Assembly (NCBI GenBank): GCA_039587215.1
Contig: JBDHIW010000015.1
Coordinates: 1 to 33,921, forward strand
DNA: 33,921 nucleotides
Origin: CAMYLY01 sp039587215
GTDB lineage: Bacteria; Gemmatimonadota; Gemmatimonadetes; Gemmatimonadales; GWC2-71-9
Direction: 5' to 3'
A program made the translations under genes and the position numbers. The notes beneath the pieces were generated by a model that was not told the origin of the DNA, made no database searches, and saw only the letters and a program-made list of their open reading frames with translations. Positions 14,636 to 22,324 of the stretch are shown here, piece by piece; positions within the stretch are counted from its first letter, which is position 1; every line of letters begins with the position of its first letter.

Positions 14636-15759
14636 TCCGCGACCCGGCGGCGGTCGTGCTCGTACTGACCGCCGTAGTACTCGGCTCCATCTTGCTCGAA
14701 GAGCGCGCGCGGGCCGCGCGGGCCTTCGGTTCCGCGTTGCTCGCGATCCTGCTCGCGGCCGTCCTCACGAACGCGGGCGTGCTCCCCACAACATCCCCGG
14801 TCTACGACGGGATCGGAGGGGTGGCGGTCAACATCGCGATCATCCTGATTCTCCTCGGCGTGGACATGCACTCGCTCCGCCGAGCGGGTCCCAAGATGTT
14901 CGGGGCGTTCGTGCTGGGCACGATCGGGACTGCGGCGGGCGCGACGGTCGGTGCCCTGCTGTTGGCCGAACTGATCGGTCCCGAGACGTGGAAACTGGCG
15001 GGGCAGTTCACCGGCACCTACACGGGTGGCGGCGTCAACATGGTGGCGGTGGGCCGCGCGCTCGAGACCAGCACCGAGCTGTTCACCGCCGCGGTCGCCG
15101 CTGACAACGTCACGACGACCGTCTGGATGATGGCGACGCTGGCCGCACCCGGGCTGTTGCGTCGATGGTGGCCGGCGGGCGCGTCCGACGCCAACGCCAC
15201 GGCGCGGCCCGTGGAGCCGGGCCACGAATTCAACGACTCGGGACGGGCGGTGACCCTGACGGATCTCGCCGCGCTCGCGACGCTCGTCGCCGGGGTGCTC
15301 TGGGTCTCGAGCCTGCTCGCGGCGGCCGTGCCGGCGATCCCGCGGGTCCTCTGGCTCACCTCCGTCGCTCTCCTCGCCGCGCAAACGGGGCCGGTCAAGC
15401 GACTGGCCGGCGGGCCGGTCCTGGGGAATCTCGTCCTCCACCTCTTCCTGGCCACGCTCGGCGCGCAGTCCGTGATTGGAGAAATCCTGCGGGTTGGCCC
15501 CGCGGTCTTCTACTTCACCGTGATCGTCGTGGGCGCGCACGCCCTGTTAGTTTTCGGCGGCGGTCGGATGCTGCGCATCGACCTACCCACGCTGGCGGTC
15601 GCGTCACAGGCGAACGTCGGTGGGCCGGCGTCGGCGATGGCTCTCGCGAGCGCCAAGGGCTACTACGACCGCCTCGTGCCCGGTGTGGCGGTGGGCTTGT
15701 TGGGTTACGCCGTCGGCAACTATCTCGGTTTCGCCGTTGCGGCCCTTCTCGGGCCCTAG
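14632..15759 (+). CDS. DUF819 family membrane protein (YjcL-like)
   Basis: This is a 375-residue polytopic protein with ten or more hydrophobic segments. DUF819 landmarks include AVNIAIILILLGVD, the glycine-rich TGTYTGGGVNMVAVGRAL, and the late SQANVGGPASAMALASA followed by VGLLGYAVGNYLGF. The family looks like a secondary transporter with an inverted repeat of GGxxN-type motifs, but its substrate is unknown. The GTG start overlaps the patatin stop (GTGA), the only support needed for the start. A DUF2203 gene follows after 26 nt. Confidence 0.87.
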   Translation: MIRDPAAVVLVLTAVVLGSILLEERARAARAFGSALLAILLAAVLTNAGVLPTTSPVYDGIGGVAVNIAIILILLGVDMHSLRRAGPKMFGAFVLGTIGTAAGATVGALLLAELIGPETWKLAGQFTGTYTGGGVNMVAVGRALETSTELFTAAVAADNVTTTVWMMATLAAPGLLRRWWPAGASDANATARPVEPGHEFNDSGRAVTLTDLAALATLVAGVLWVSSLLAAAVPAIPRVLWLTSVALLAAQTGPVKRLAGGPVLGNLVLHLFLATLGAQSVIGEILRVGPAVFYFTVIVVGAHALLVFGGGRMLRIDLPTLAVASQANVGGPASAMALASAKGYYDRLVPGVAVGLLGYAVGNYLGFAVAALLGP

Positions 15760-15785
15760 CGGCGCACCACCGATGGAGTCGCGGG

Positions 15786-16220
15786 ATGTCGCAAGAAGCG
15801 CCGATCAAGTACTTCACGCTCGAGGAAGCCAATAGCGCTCTGCCGTACGTGCGGCGGGTCGTCGAGGACATTGTGGCGGAGTACGAGCAGTGGCGTGACC
15901 GCATCTCGCAGTACGAGATGCTCGCGGCCAGCGCGACGGTCCAGGATGGCGAAGTGCCCGAGCAAGTTGCCCTGCGCGAAGAGGTCGACGTCATCGCCAA
16001 GCGCATCAACGCCCTCATGGAGGAACTCGCGAGCGTCGGCTGCGTGTTCAAGGGGTTCGAAGGCGGTCTCGTGGATTTCTACACCAAGTTCCCCGATCGC
16101 GACGCGCTGCTGTGCTGGAAGCTCGGCGAGAGCGAGGTCGCGTTCTGGCACGAGGTCGACGAAGGCTTTGCCGGGCGGAAAGCGCTGACCCCAGAACTCG
16201 TCGAAGGAGTACACGACTGA
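15786..16220 (+). CDS. DUF2203 family protein
   Basis: This 144-residue soluble protein has the DUF2203 features. YFTLEEANSALPYVRRVVEDI opens the fold, a long helical hairpin contains REEVDVIAKRINALMEEL, and the conserved end reads GCVFKGFEGGLVDFYTKFP, then CWKLGESEVAFWHEVDEGFAGR. The function of the family is unknown; the Trp/His-rich end is its most conserved part. GGAG stands seven nt before the ATG. The stop shares a base with the next start (TGATG), so translation is coupled to the following membrane protein. Confidence 0.88.
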   Translation: MSQEAPIKYFTLEEANSALPYVRRVVEDIVAEYEQWRDRISQYEMLAASATVQDGEVPEQVALREEVDVIAKRINALMEELASVGCVFKGFEGGLVDFYTKFPDRDALLCWKLGESEVAFWHEVDEGFAGRKALTPELVEGVHD

Positions 16221-16681
16221 TGTCCCTAATGCTCTTTGGTCACCTCTTGGGCTCCGCCATGTGGATCGGCGGGGCGCTGGCCGGCATGTTGATCGCATTC
16301 GCGGCGCGGGAGGAATCCGTGATCGTGCGCGCCGGGCTGTTTCGCACCCTGGCGAAGCTGCATACGATGGTGATCGGAATCGGCGCGATGCTGGCGGTGA
16401 CCACCGGCATCGTGCTCACGATGTGGCTCACGGCGAACGGCGGCGGCGACATCATGCGCGAGCCCCGGCTTTGGGTCATGCAGGGGGCCGGGCTCCTCGG
16501 CGGGATCCTCGTGATGTTCATGGGCTTGCCCACCGCCGTGAAGATGGGGGGGCTCGCCGTCGTGTCTCCGGAGGGAGAGATGCCGGCGGTCTTCGAGCGG
16601 TACCGCAAGCGACAGGCTGTGATCTCGTCCGTCGCCGGGGTGCTCGCCATCGTCGCGCTGCTCGCGTGGAAGGTGCTGTGA
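16220..16681 (+). CDS. Small four-helix membrane protein (CopD/DUF2269-like)
   Basis: This 153-residue protein has about four transmembrane helices: residues 3-27, 47-71, a third around VMQGAGLLGGILVMFMGLP, and a C-terminal SSVAGVLAIVALLAW. His8 (LFGHLLGSAMWIGG) and His48 (AKLHTM) lie at the ends of helices 1 and 2. This resembles the haem- or copper-binding His layout of CopD and DUF2269-like proteins, but family membership is only suggestive. It is coupled to DUF2203 by TGATG and precedes mlaE by 34 nt. Confidence 0.65.
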   Translation: MSLMLFGHLLGSAMWIGGALAGMLIAFAAREESVIVRAGLFRTLAKLHTMVIGIGAMLAVTTGIVLTMWLTANGGGDIMREPRLWVMQGAGLLGGILVMFMGLPTAVKMGGLAVVSPEGEMPAVFERYRKRQAVISSVAGVLAIVALLAWKVL

Positions 16682-16715
16682 GCGCACGCACCGGCCGATC
16701 CCGCGGGGTTCGGGG

Positions 16716-17543
16716 GTGACGTCTTCCGGTTGGCGCCTCTCGCAGTCGTACGAGGCGATCACACCGCATCGGGCCGCGCCGGTTGCGCTCGTCGGTCGGT
16801 GGGTGCTGCGCGCGGCCAGCCATCTGGGCCGGATCGCGAACCTCGTCTTCGAGATCATCCGCGGGCTCGCGGAGTGGCGCATCTGGGTCCCCAGAGCCGT
16901 CGAGCAGGGTATCCACGTCGGGTACGGCTCGCTGTTCATCGTACTGCTCACGGCGTCGTTCGCGGGTGGCGTGGTCTCCCTTCAGACGGGGTACCAGTTC
17001 ACGGGAAGCATTCCCGTGTATTTCGCGGCGGGGATCATCGTGAAGTCGATCATTCTCGAGATGGGCCCGGTGCTCACCGCGCTCGTGCTGGCCGGTCGCA
17101 TCGGCGCGCGCTACGCCGCCGAGCTCGGCACGATGCGGGTCACCGAACAGATCGACGCGTTGGAGAGCCTCGGCCGCTCGCCCGTGTCGCACCTCGTCAT
17201 TCCCCGCGTGGTGGCCGGCACGCTCCTCATGCCGGTGCTCGTCATCTTCGCCGACACAATGGGCATCGCGGCCGGGTGGTTCGCGTCGAAGAGCGCGCTG
17301 CAAATCAGCAATGCGGACTTCGCGTTCGGTACGCGGTTCTGGGTGGAGCCGTGGGACGTGTGGTACTCGATGGTCAAGTCGTTCTTCTTCGGCCTGGCGG
17401 TGACGCTCGTTCCCTGCTACGTCGGGTTCAACACACAGCAGGGAGCCGAGGGCGTCGGCCGGTCCACGACGGGCGCCGTGGTGAGCAGTTCCGTCCTCAT
17501 TCTCTTCCTGGACGCGCTCATTGCAAAAGTTCTGCTGCAGTAG
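16716..17543 (+). CDS. mlaE: MlaE-family ABC transporter permease
   Basis: This 275-residue permease of the MlaE/TTG2B family forms the membrane channel of an MCE lipid transporter. Such transporters move phospholipids between inner and outer membranes. Visible family features are YGSLFIVLLTASFAGGVVSL, the conserved cytoplasmic loop GPVLTALVLAGRIGARYAAELGTM followed by VTEQIDALESLG, and the end VGRSTTGAVVSSSVLILFLD. There are about five to six helices. The GTG start is the only one before the conserved core. Its last 26 nt overlap the 3' end of the opposing mutY gene. The partners mlaF and mlaD lie beyond that insertion. Confidence 0.9.
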   Translation: MTSSGWRLSQSYEAITPHRAAPVALVGRWVLRAASHLGRIANLVFEIIRGLAEWRIWVPRAVEQGIHVGYGSLFIVLLTASFAGGVVSLQTGYQFTGSIPVYFAAGIIVKSIILEMGPVLTALVLAGRIGARYAAELGTMRVTEQIDALESLGRSPVSHLVIPRVVAGTLLMPVLVIFADTMGIAAGWFASKSALQISNADFAFGTRFWVEPWDVWYSMVKSFFFGLAVTLVPCYVGFNTQQGAEGVGRSTTGAVVSSSVLILFLDALIAKVLLQ

Positions 17544-18231
17544 CGCGCCGCGCGCCAGTTCGGCAGCTCGGGCGGACCGGGCACGCGCCGCACTTGGGGC
17601 GGCGCGCCGTGCAGATCTGTGCGCCCAGGTCCATGAGGGCTTGATTGAACTCCCACGTCGTGTCGCCGCGGCGGGGGAGCAGGCGCTCGGCCAGCGACCA
17701 CATCGTCCGGTCCCACGACGCGGTCCCCCGACGGCGGGGGCGAAACACGCGCTTGAGAACGCGCGCCACGTTGGTGTCGACCGCGGCGGCGCGACGTTCG
17801 TAGGCGAAGCTCGCGACGGCGCCTGCGGTGTAGCGTCCCACCCCCGGCAGGGCCTCGAGCGACGCGGTGTCGGACGGGATGGTGCCGCGGTGGTCCCGCG
17901 CGACGGTGCGCGCCAGCCGATGCAGGTTGGCCGCCCGCCGGTAGTAGCCCAGTCCCTCCCACGCTTCACGAACCTGGCGTGGCGGGGCCTTCGCGAGCGC
18001 TTCGACCGACGGGAATCGCCGGAGAAAGCGGTCGTAGAAGTCGAGAACACGGTTCACCTGCGTCTGCTGCAGCATGAACTCCGACACGACGATCCGGTAC
18101 GGATCGCGCGTGCGACGCCACGGCAGGGAGCGTCCGGATTCGCGAAACCAGCGGAGGAGGCGGCGCTTGAAGCCGAGCGCGTTGGAGGGGAGTCGTGGCA
18201 CGGGCAGGAATGTCGGCGGTTGCGGGGGCAA
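17518..18231 (-). CDS. mutY: A/G-specific adenine glycosylase, short form
   Basis: This 237-residue MutY-like DNA glycosylase removes adenine mispaired with 8-oxoguanine. Glu51 in SEFMLQQTQV is the catalytic acid. The helix-hairpin-helix is LPGVGRYTAGAVASFAY, and Asp152 sits in VDTNVARVL. The [4Fe-4S] loop has Cys207-x6-Cys214-x2-Cys217-x5-Cys223. The C-terminal NUDIX-like domain that recognises 8-oxoG (full MutY is about 350 residues) is absent; the protein stops 14 residues after the cluster. It lies antisense between mlaE and mlaF, overlapping mlaE by 26 nt at its end. A related thymine-mismatch or uracil glycosylase is possible. The start at 18231 is less certain than the core. Confidence 0.85.
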   Translation of the reverse strand: MPPQPPTFLPVPRLPSNALGFKRRLLRWFRESGRSLPWRRTRDPYRIVVSEFMLQQTQVNRVLDFYDRFLRRFPSVEALAKAPPRQVREAWEGLGYYRRAANLHRLARTVARDHRGTIPSDTASLEALPGVGRYTAGAVASFAYERRAAAVDTNVARVLKRVFRPRRRGTASWDRTMWSLAERLLPRRGDTTWEFNQALMDLGAQICTARRPKCGACPVRPSCRTGARRATAAELLQ

Positions 18232-18263
18232 AGTCCATCGCCCGTCGCGCGCGCGGTCCCGGC

Positions 18264-19013
18264 ATGATCGAGCTGCGCAGCGTCTCCAAGCGCTTCGGAC
18301 AGAACATCGTTCTGGACGGCGTGGACCTCATGGTTCAGCAAGGCGAAACCGTGGCGCTGCTCGGACCGTCGGGTGTCGGCAAGAGCGTACTGCTCAAGCA
18401 CATCAACGGACTGCTGAACCCGGACGCCGGTGAGGTTTGGGTGGACGGCATGTGCGTTCCGGCTCTCTCCCGGGTGGAACTCGCGCGCCTGCGGTCTCGG
18501 ATCGGCTACGTGTTCCAGTTTGGCGCATTGTTCGATTCACTGAGCGTCTACGAGAACATCCGCCTCGGGATTACGGACCAGGCGCGCTACAACGACCGAG
18601 CTTACTGCGCCGCGCGCGTGCGCGAGTGCCTCGACCTGGTGAATCTGGCGCCGCAAACGGCGGACAAGTTTCCGGCGGATCTGTCGGGGGGCATGAGGAA
18701 GCGCGTCGGCATCGCCCGCGCGATCGCGGGGCAGCCGCGGTATCTGTTGTATGACGAACCCACGTCGGGCCTGGATCCGGTCAATGCCGACATCATCGAC
18801 GACCTCGTCGAGAAGCTGCAGGAAGAACTGGGTGTCACGAGCATCGTGGTGTCGCACGATGTTCGGGGGTCCTTCCGCGTGGGGGACCGGATCGCGCTGC
18901 TCAAAGGCGGGAAGATCGTGGCGTCGGGTCCGCCCGACGAGCTGCGCAACAGCCAGGACAGCAACGTCCGGGAGTTCCTGGAGCGTGATTTTGGCGCCCC
19001 GACCTTAGATTGA
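18264..19013 (+). CDS. mlaF: MlaF-family ABC transporter ATPase
   Basis: This 249-residue ATPase powers the MCE lipid transporter. It has Walker A GPSGVGKS (residues 34-41), the Q-loop at Gln85 (YVFQFGALFDSLSV, typical of MlaF), the signature LSGGM (140-144), Walker B YLLYDEP (160-166) and the switch His198. ATG 18264 fits where homology begins (MIELRSVSKRFG). A GTG at 18195 has a strong GGAGGGG six nt upstream and would add 23 residues, overlapping the divergent mutY start, so both starts remain open. mlaD follows after 7 nt. Confidence 0.9.
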   Translation: MIELRSVSKRFGQNIVLDGVDLMVQQGETVALLGPSGVGKSVLLKHINGLLNPDAGEVWVDGMCVPALSRVELARLRSRIGYVFQFGALFDSLSVYENIRLGITDQARYNDRAYCAARVRECLDLVNLAPQTADKFPADLSGGMRKRVGIARAIAGQPRYLLYDEPTSGLDPVNADIIDDLVEKLQEELGVTSIVVSHDVRGSFRVGDRIALLKGGKIVASGPPDELRNSQDSNVREFLERDFGAPTLD

Positions 19014-19020
19014 GGACATC

Positions 19021-19908
19021 ATGGATCTCCATTATCGCCAAGAACTCCAGGTCGGCTTTCTCGTGCTCGCGGCACTCGCCGTCGTCATCGGGGGCCTCCT
19101 CTGGCTCAGCGGGCGGAGCCTTGCCGGCTCCGAGTTCGACGTGCGCTTCTCGAGCATCCAGGGCGTCACCGTCGGCGATCCGGTCCAGATCTCGGGTGTG
19201 CGCGTTGGGCGCGTGTCCGACCTGCAGTTGCGGGGAGTCGGTGAGGTGATCCTCACCCTGGAGGTGCATCCGAGCGTCGAGCCCCGGGCCGACGCGAGCG
19301 CCGGGGTGCGGTCGCTCGACTTCCTGGGGGCCAAGTACATCGAGTACGACCCGGGTACCGTCGACGACCCCCTCCCGTCCGGCACGATGGTCACGGGTCG
19401 CGGGGAGAGCGACATTGCCGCGACGGCCGTGGACCTCGCGGACGACGCGTCGGCACTACTGAAGGCCAGTCGGGGGTTCTTCTCGGAGGACATGGCGGAC
19501 CAGCTGCGCCGAACGATGGTCGCTGCCGAGCGCGGACTGGACGTCATGGGCCAGCTGGGCGAGGGGCCGATGATTTCGGACGCCACCACCGCGATCACGA
19601 CGCTACAGAGCGCGGTGTCGCGTCTCGATTCTCTTCTGGCCAACCCGGCCATCGGCGAATCGGTGTCGCAGCTGGACGAGATCACCGAGGGTATGCGGGA
19701 GATGACCCAGGGACTCGGCCTCGTGGCGACGTCGCTGGCGTCGATGCTCGACAAGATCGACACGTCCGAGGGAACGGTCGGTCTCCTGCTCAACGATCGT
19801 ACGCTGCACGATGACCTCAGCGACGTACTACAGTCGATGCGAGCGCTCATGGACGACATTCGCGAGAATCCGGGCCGCTATGGCCCGCGGAGCATCAAGC
19901 TGTTTTAG
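19021..19908 (+). CDS. mlaD: MlaD-family MCE-domain substrate-binding protein
   Basis: This 295-residue protein is anchored by one N-terminal helix (residues about 12-29). It is followed by the MCE domain (about 38-115), with VRFSSIQGVTVGDPVQISGVRVG and VRSLDFLGAKYIEYDPG. The remaining residues form a helical, coiled-coil-prone periplasmic region with short repeats such as VSQLDEITEGMREMTQGL, ending PGRYGPRSIKLF. MCE rings carry phospholipids through the periplasm. GAGGA stands six nt before the ATG, giving a clear start. It completes the E-F-D set begun at 16716. No MlaC or MlaA gene is in the window. Confidence 0.9.
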   Translation: MDLHYRQELQVGFLVLAALAVVIGGLLWLSGRSLAGSEFDVRFSSIQGVTVGDPVQISGVRVGRVSDLQLRGVGEVILTLEVHPSVEPRADASAGVRSLDFLGAKYIEYDPGTVDDPLPSGTMVTGRGESDIAATAVDLADDASALLKASRGFFSEDMADQLRRTMVAAERGLDVMGQLGEGPMISDATTAITTLQSAVSRLDSLLANPAIGESVSQLDEITEGMREMTQGLGLVATSLASMLDKIDTSEGTVGLLLNDRTLHDDLSDVLQSMRALMDDIRENPGRYGPRSIKLF

Positions 19909-19963
19909 GCGGCGGCGGCTCGGGCTCGACCCGCCGCGCTTCGCAACCGGACGATCACGTCTC

Positions 19964-20929
19964 ATGCTCTCGGTCACGTTCCTCGGTACCTCGGCAGCCC
20001 GCCCCACGGTCGAACGGGGTGTGTCGTCACTCGCGGTCATGCGCGAAGGCGAGACGCTGCTCTTCGAGTGCGGCGAAGGAACGCAGCGTCAGATGATGCG
20101 GTTCGGGGTCGGGTTTTCGCTGTCCGAGATCTTCATCAGCCACTACCACGCGGACCACTTCCTGGGTCTCATCGGCCTGGCCCGGACGCTCGGCTTGCAG
20201 GGCCGTACGGAGCCGCTGCACGTATATGGACCGAAGGGGGCGAAGCGCGTGCTGGGCGGTGCCCTGTCGGTCGGGGTGGAGCGTGCGCCATTCCCGGTCG
20301 AGATCCACGAGATCGCGGCGGGCGACGTGCTGCAGCGGAGCGATTACGACCTCGAGATCTTTGCGGTGGAACACGGGCGGCACGCCGTCGGGTTCGCGTT
20401 GCGCGAGCACGAACGACTCGGCCGGTTCGACCCCGAAAAGGCGCGGGAACTCGGTATTCCCGAGGGGCCGCTCTGGGGGCGCATCCACCGAGGCGAGACC
20501 GTAGAGTTCGACGCGACGGCTCCCGACGGGTCGACGGAGCGACGGCGTGTCGCCGCCGCCGACCTCGTGGGACCCGCTCGGCCGGGGAGAGCCCTGGTGT
20601 ACACGGGTGACACGCGGCCGTGCGAGTCGGTGGTCGACGCGTCGACCGGCGCCGATCTCCTGATTCACGAAGCAACATTCGGGCAGGAGGAACGTGACCG
20701 TGCGAAGGATACGGACCACTCGACCGCCGTCGAGGCGGCGCAGGTCGCCTTGGCCAGCGGTGCCAAACGGCTCGTCCTGACGCACCTGTCGGCCAGGTAC
20801 TCCGCGATGCCCGAGGCGCTGCGAGAGGAGGCTGCCGCGGTCTTTCCGGCCACGATCGTGGCGAAGGACGGCATGACCGTGGAGGTCGGATTTTCGGAGG
20901 ACGGGGCCGACGCGGCACCTGAGGCCTGA
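19964..20929 (+). CDS. rnz: Ribonuclease Z
   Basis: This 321-residue metallo-beta-lactamase-fold endonuclease trims tRNA 3' ends. It has the metal motif HYHADH (residues 60-65), an opening VTFLGTSAARPTVERG, the VYGPKGAKRVL region of RNase Z, the late VYTGDTRPC motif and a C-terminal LTHLSARYS. These positions match the family in order. The length is normal. It follows mlaD after 55 nt and is directly followed by a tRNA pair, one of whose members (tRNA-Ala) lacks an encoded CCA. That adjacency may be coincidental. ATG 19964 is set by homology; no clear ribosome site is visible. Confidence 0.92.
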   Translation: MLSVTFLGTSAARPTVERGVSSLAVMREGETLLFECGEGTQRQMMRFGVGFSLSEIFISHYHADHFLGLIGLARTLGLQGRTEPLHVYGPKGAKRVLGGALSVGVERAPFPVEIHEIAAGDVLQRSDYDLEIFAVEHGRHAVGFALREHERLGRFDPEKARELGIPEGPLWGRIHRGETVEFDATAPDGSTERRRVAAADLVGPARPGRALVYTGDTRPCESVVDASTGADLLIHEATFGQEERDRAKDTDHSTAVEAAQVALASGAKRLVLTHLSARYSAMPEALREEAAAVFPATIVAKDGMTVEVGFSEDGADAAPEA

Positions 20930-20951
20930 CGGAGTGGTGTCCGACTCAGGG

Positions 20952-20980
20952 TTGACGGCGCCGCCTGAGGATTCTAGACT
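20952..20980 (+). promoter_or_regulatory. Promoter of the tRNA-Ala/tRNA-Gln unit
   Basis: TTGACG (20952-20957) and TAGACT (20975-20980) are separated by exactly 17 bp, ending about 30 bp before tRNA-Ala. This is a good sigma-70-type promoter by sequence and position. Confidence 0.65.
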
Positions 20981-21010
20981 GCCAACCCCGCCGGGGAAGG
21001 GTCCGGCTGC

Positions 21011-21083
21011 GGGGCTGTAGCTCAGCTGGGAGAGCGCCTGGATCGCACCCAGGAGGTCAGGGGTTCGAGCCCCCTCAGCTCCA
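21011..21083 (+). tRNA. tRNA-Ala (anticodon CGC)
   Basis: This is a 73-nt cloverleaf. The acceptor arms GGGGCTG and CAGCTCC pair, with a G3:U70 wobble, the alanine identity element. The anticodon stem is CCTGG/CCAGG with loop ATCGCAC, giving anticodon CGC (codon GCG). The T arm contains GGTTCGAGCCC. The discriminator is A and CCA is not encoded. Confidence 0.95.
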
Positions 21084-21089
21084 TCACAG

Positions 21090-21162
21090 TGCCCCTTGGT
21101 GTAACTGGCAACACGTCTGACTCTGGATCAGAAGAGTCCTGGTTCGAGCCCAGGAGGGGCAA
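21090..21162 (+). tRNA. tRNA-Gln (anticodon CTG)
   Basis: This is a 73-nt cloverleaf, 6 nt after tRNA-Ala. The acceptor arms TGCCCCT and AGGGGCA pair fully. The anticodon stem is TCTGA/TCAGA with loop CTCTGGA, giving anticodon CTG (codon CAG). The T arm contains TTCGAGCCC. The weak first pair U1:A72 is typical of glutaminyl tRNA. CCA is not encoded. Confidence 0.95.
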
Positions 21163-21164
21163 TC

Positions 21165-21204
21165 ACGAACGGCGCGTCACATCGTGTGGCGCGCCGTTCG
21201 TTTT
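21165..21204 (+). terminator. Rho-independent terminator of the tRNA unit
   Basis: ACGAACGGCGCG (21165-21176) pairs perfectly with CGCGCCGTTCGT (21190-21201). An inner CACA/TGTG extension and a TTTT run (21201-21204) complete it. It starts 3 nt after tRNA-Gln. Confidence 0.85.
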
Positions 21205-21222
21205 ATGGGGCAGCGAGCGTCG

Positions 21223-22137
21223 CTACGGGTGTTTGATGAAGGTCCCGGCCTGCAGCTCGCCGTAGGCTTGGCGGAGCTCCTCCCGGGTGTTCATGACGAT
21301 CGGGCCGTACCACGCGACAGGCTCCTTCAGCGGCCGGCCGGAGACGAGGAGAAAGCGAAGGCCCTCCTCGCCCGCCTGTACCGTGACCTCGTCGCCGCGG
21401 TCGAACAGCACGAGCGAGCGGTTGCCCGTCGTGTCCAGCACCGGATCGGCCGCACTCCCGGCGTCGTCCACCCGCTCGGTCGGCACGCCGCGGGGAGATG
21501 ACGCGTCACGGAACGACCCCGACCCCTGGAAGATGTACGCAAACGCGTGGCGGCCCAGCTCGACCGGAAGCGTCTTCCGCTTCCCGGGCGGTACCCACAC
21601 GTCGAGGTACCGAGGGTCGGCCGCGATACCGTCCACAGGACCCCGCTTGCCCCAGAAGTCGCCGCACACCACTCGCACAGACGTGCCGTCGTCGTCGGTG
21701 ATTTCCGGGATGTCCTTCGATTCGACGTCCTGATAGCGCGGCGCCGTCATCTTCAGCGACGATGGGAGGTTGGCCCACAGCTGGAATCCGTGCATCCGCC
21801 CCTGCGCGTCGCCCTGCGGCATCTCCTGATGGAGGATGCCGCTCCCGGCGGTCATCCACTGCACGTCCCCCGCGCCCAGCGATCCCGTGTTGCCGAGACT
21901 GTCTCCGTGATCGACGGTGCCGGCGAGCACGTACGTGATGGTCTCGATGCCCCGGTGCGGATGCCACGGAAACCCCGCGAGGTAGTCCTCCGGGTTCTCG
22001 TTTCGGAAGTCGTCGAACAGCAGGAACGGGTCGAACGCGCTGGTATCGCCGAACCCAAAGGCACGCTGAAGCTTCACGCCGGCCCCTTCGAGGGTCGGCG
22101 TCGCCTCGATGATCTGTTTGACTGGTCGGATGGACAC
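21223..22137 (-). CDS. Pirin family protein (quercetinase-like cupin)
   Basis: This bicupin protein of about 304 residues carries the pirin signature: FGFGDTSAFDPFLLFDDF, then HPHRGIETITYVLAG, which supplies two metal-binding His. Next comes MTAGSGILHQEMP, which supplies a third His and a Glu. Pirins bind a metal, often Fe; some, such as YhhW, oxidise quercetin. The C-terminal cupin (from about residue 165) is divergent, as usual. GTG 22137 is preferred because GGGGAG lies six nt upstream and the protein then starts VSIRPVKQII, the normal pirin start. An ATG at 22167 would add ten residues. It is convergent with the tRNA terminator. Confidence 0.9.
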   Translation of the reverse strand: MSIRPVKQIIEATPTLEGAGVKLQRAFGFGDTSAFDPFLLFDDFRNENPEDYLAGFPWHPHRGIETITYVLAGTVDHGDSLGNTGSLGAGDVQWMTAGSGILHQEMPQGDAQGRMHGFQLWANLPSSLKMTAPRYQDVESKDIPEITDDDGTSVRVVCGDFWGKRGPVDGIAADPRYLDVWVPPGKRKTLPVELGRHAFAYIFQGSGSFRDASSPRGVPTERVDDAGSAADPVLDTTGNRSLVLFDRGDEVTVQAGEEGLRFLLVSGRPLKEPVAWYGPIVMNTREELRQAYGELQAGTFIKHP

Positions 22138-22324
22138 GCGTTGCTCCCCGTGGAGGCCGAAAATCACGACGCATCAAGTATACGCGTTGCGCCGGGGTAC
22201 GGTTCCCGTGACCGCAGTCGTGACGCCTGCCGTCGGTACCCCGTGGCGGTCCACGCCGGAAGTGTCGTGAGCCGTGGAGCTCCGAACCGACTAGTTTTCG
22301 GGTGTCTCCGAGTACGGCAGCCGT

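Noticed and set aside
22138..22324. 187-bp gap between the pirin and C39-like genes, considered for an RNA or small gene
   Set aside because: I see only a possible TAGTTT box at 22292; no tRNA, hairpin with T-run, or convincing short ORF.
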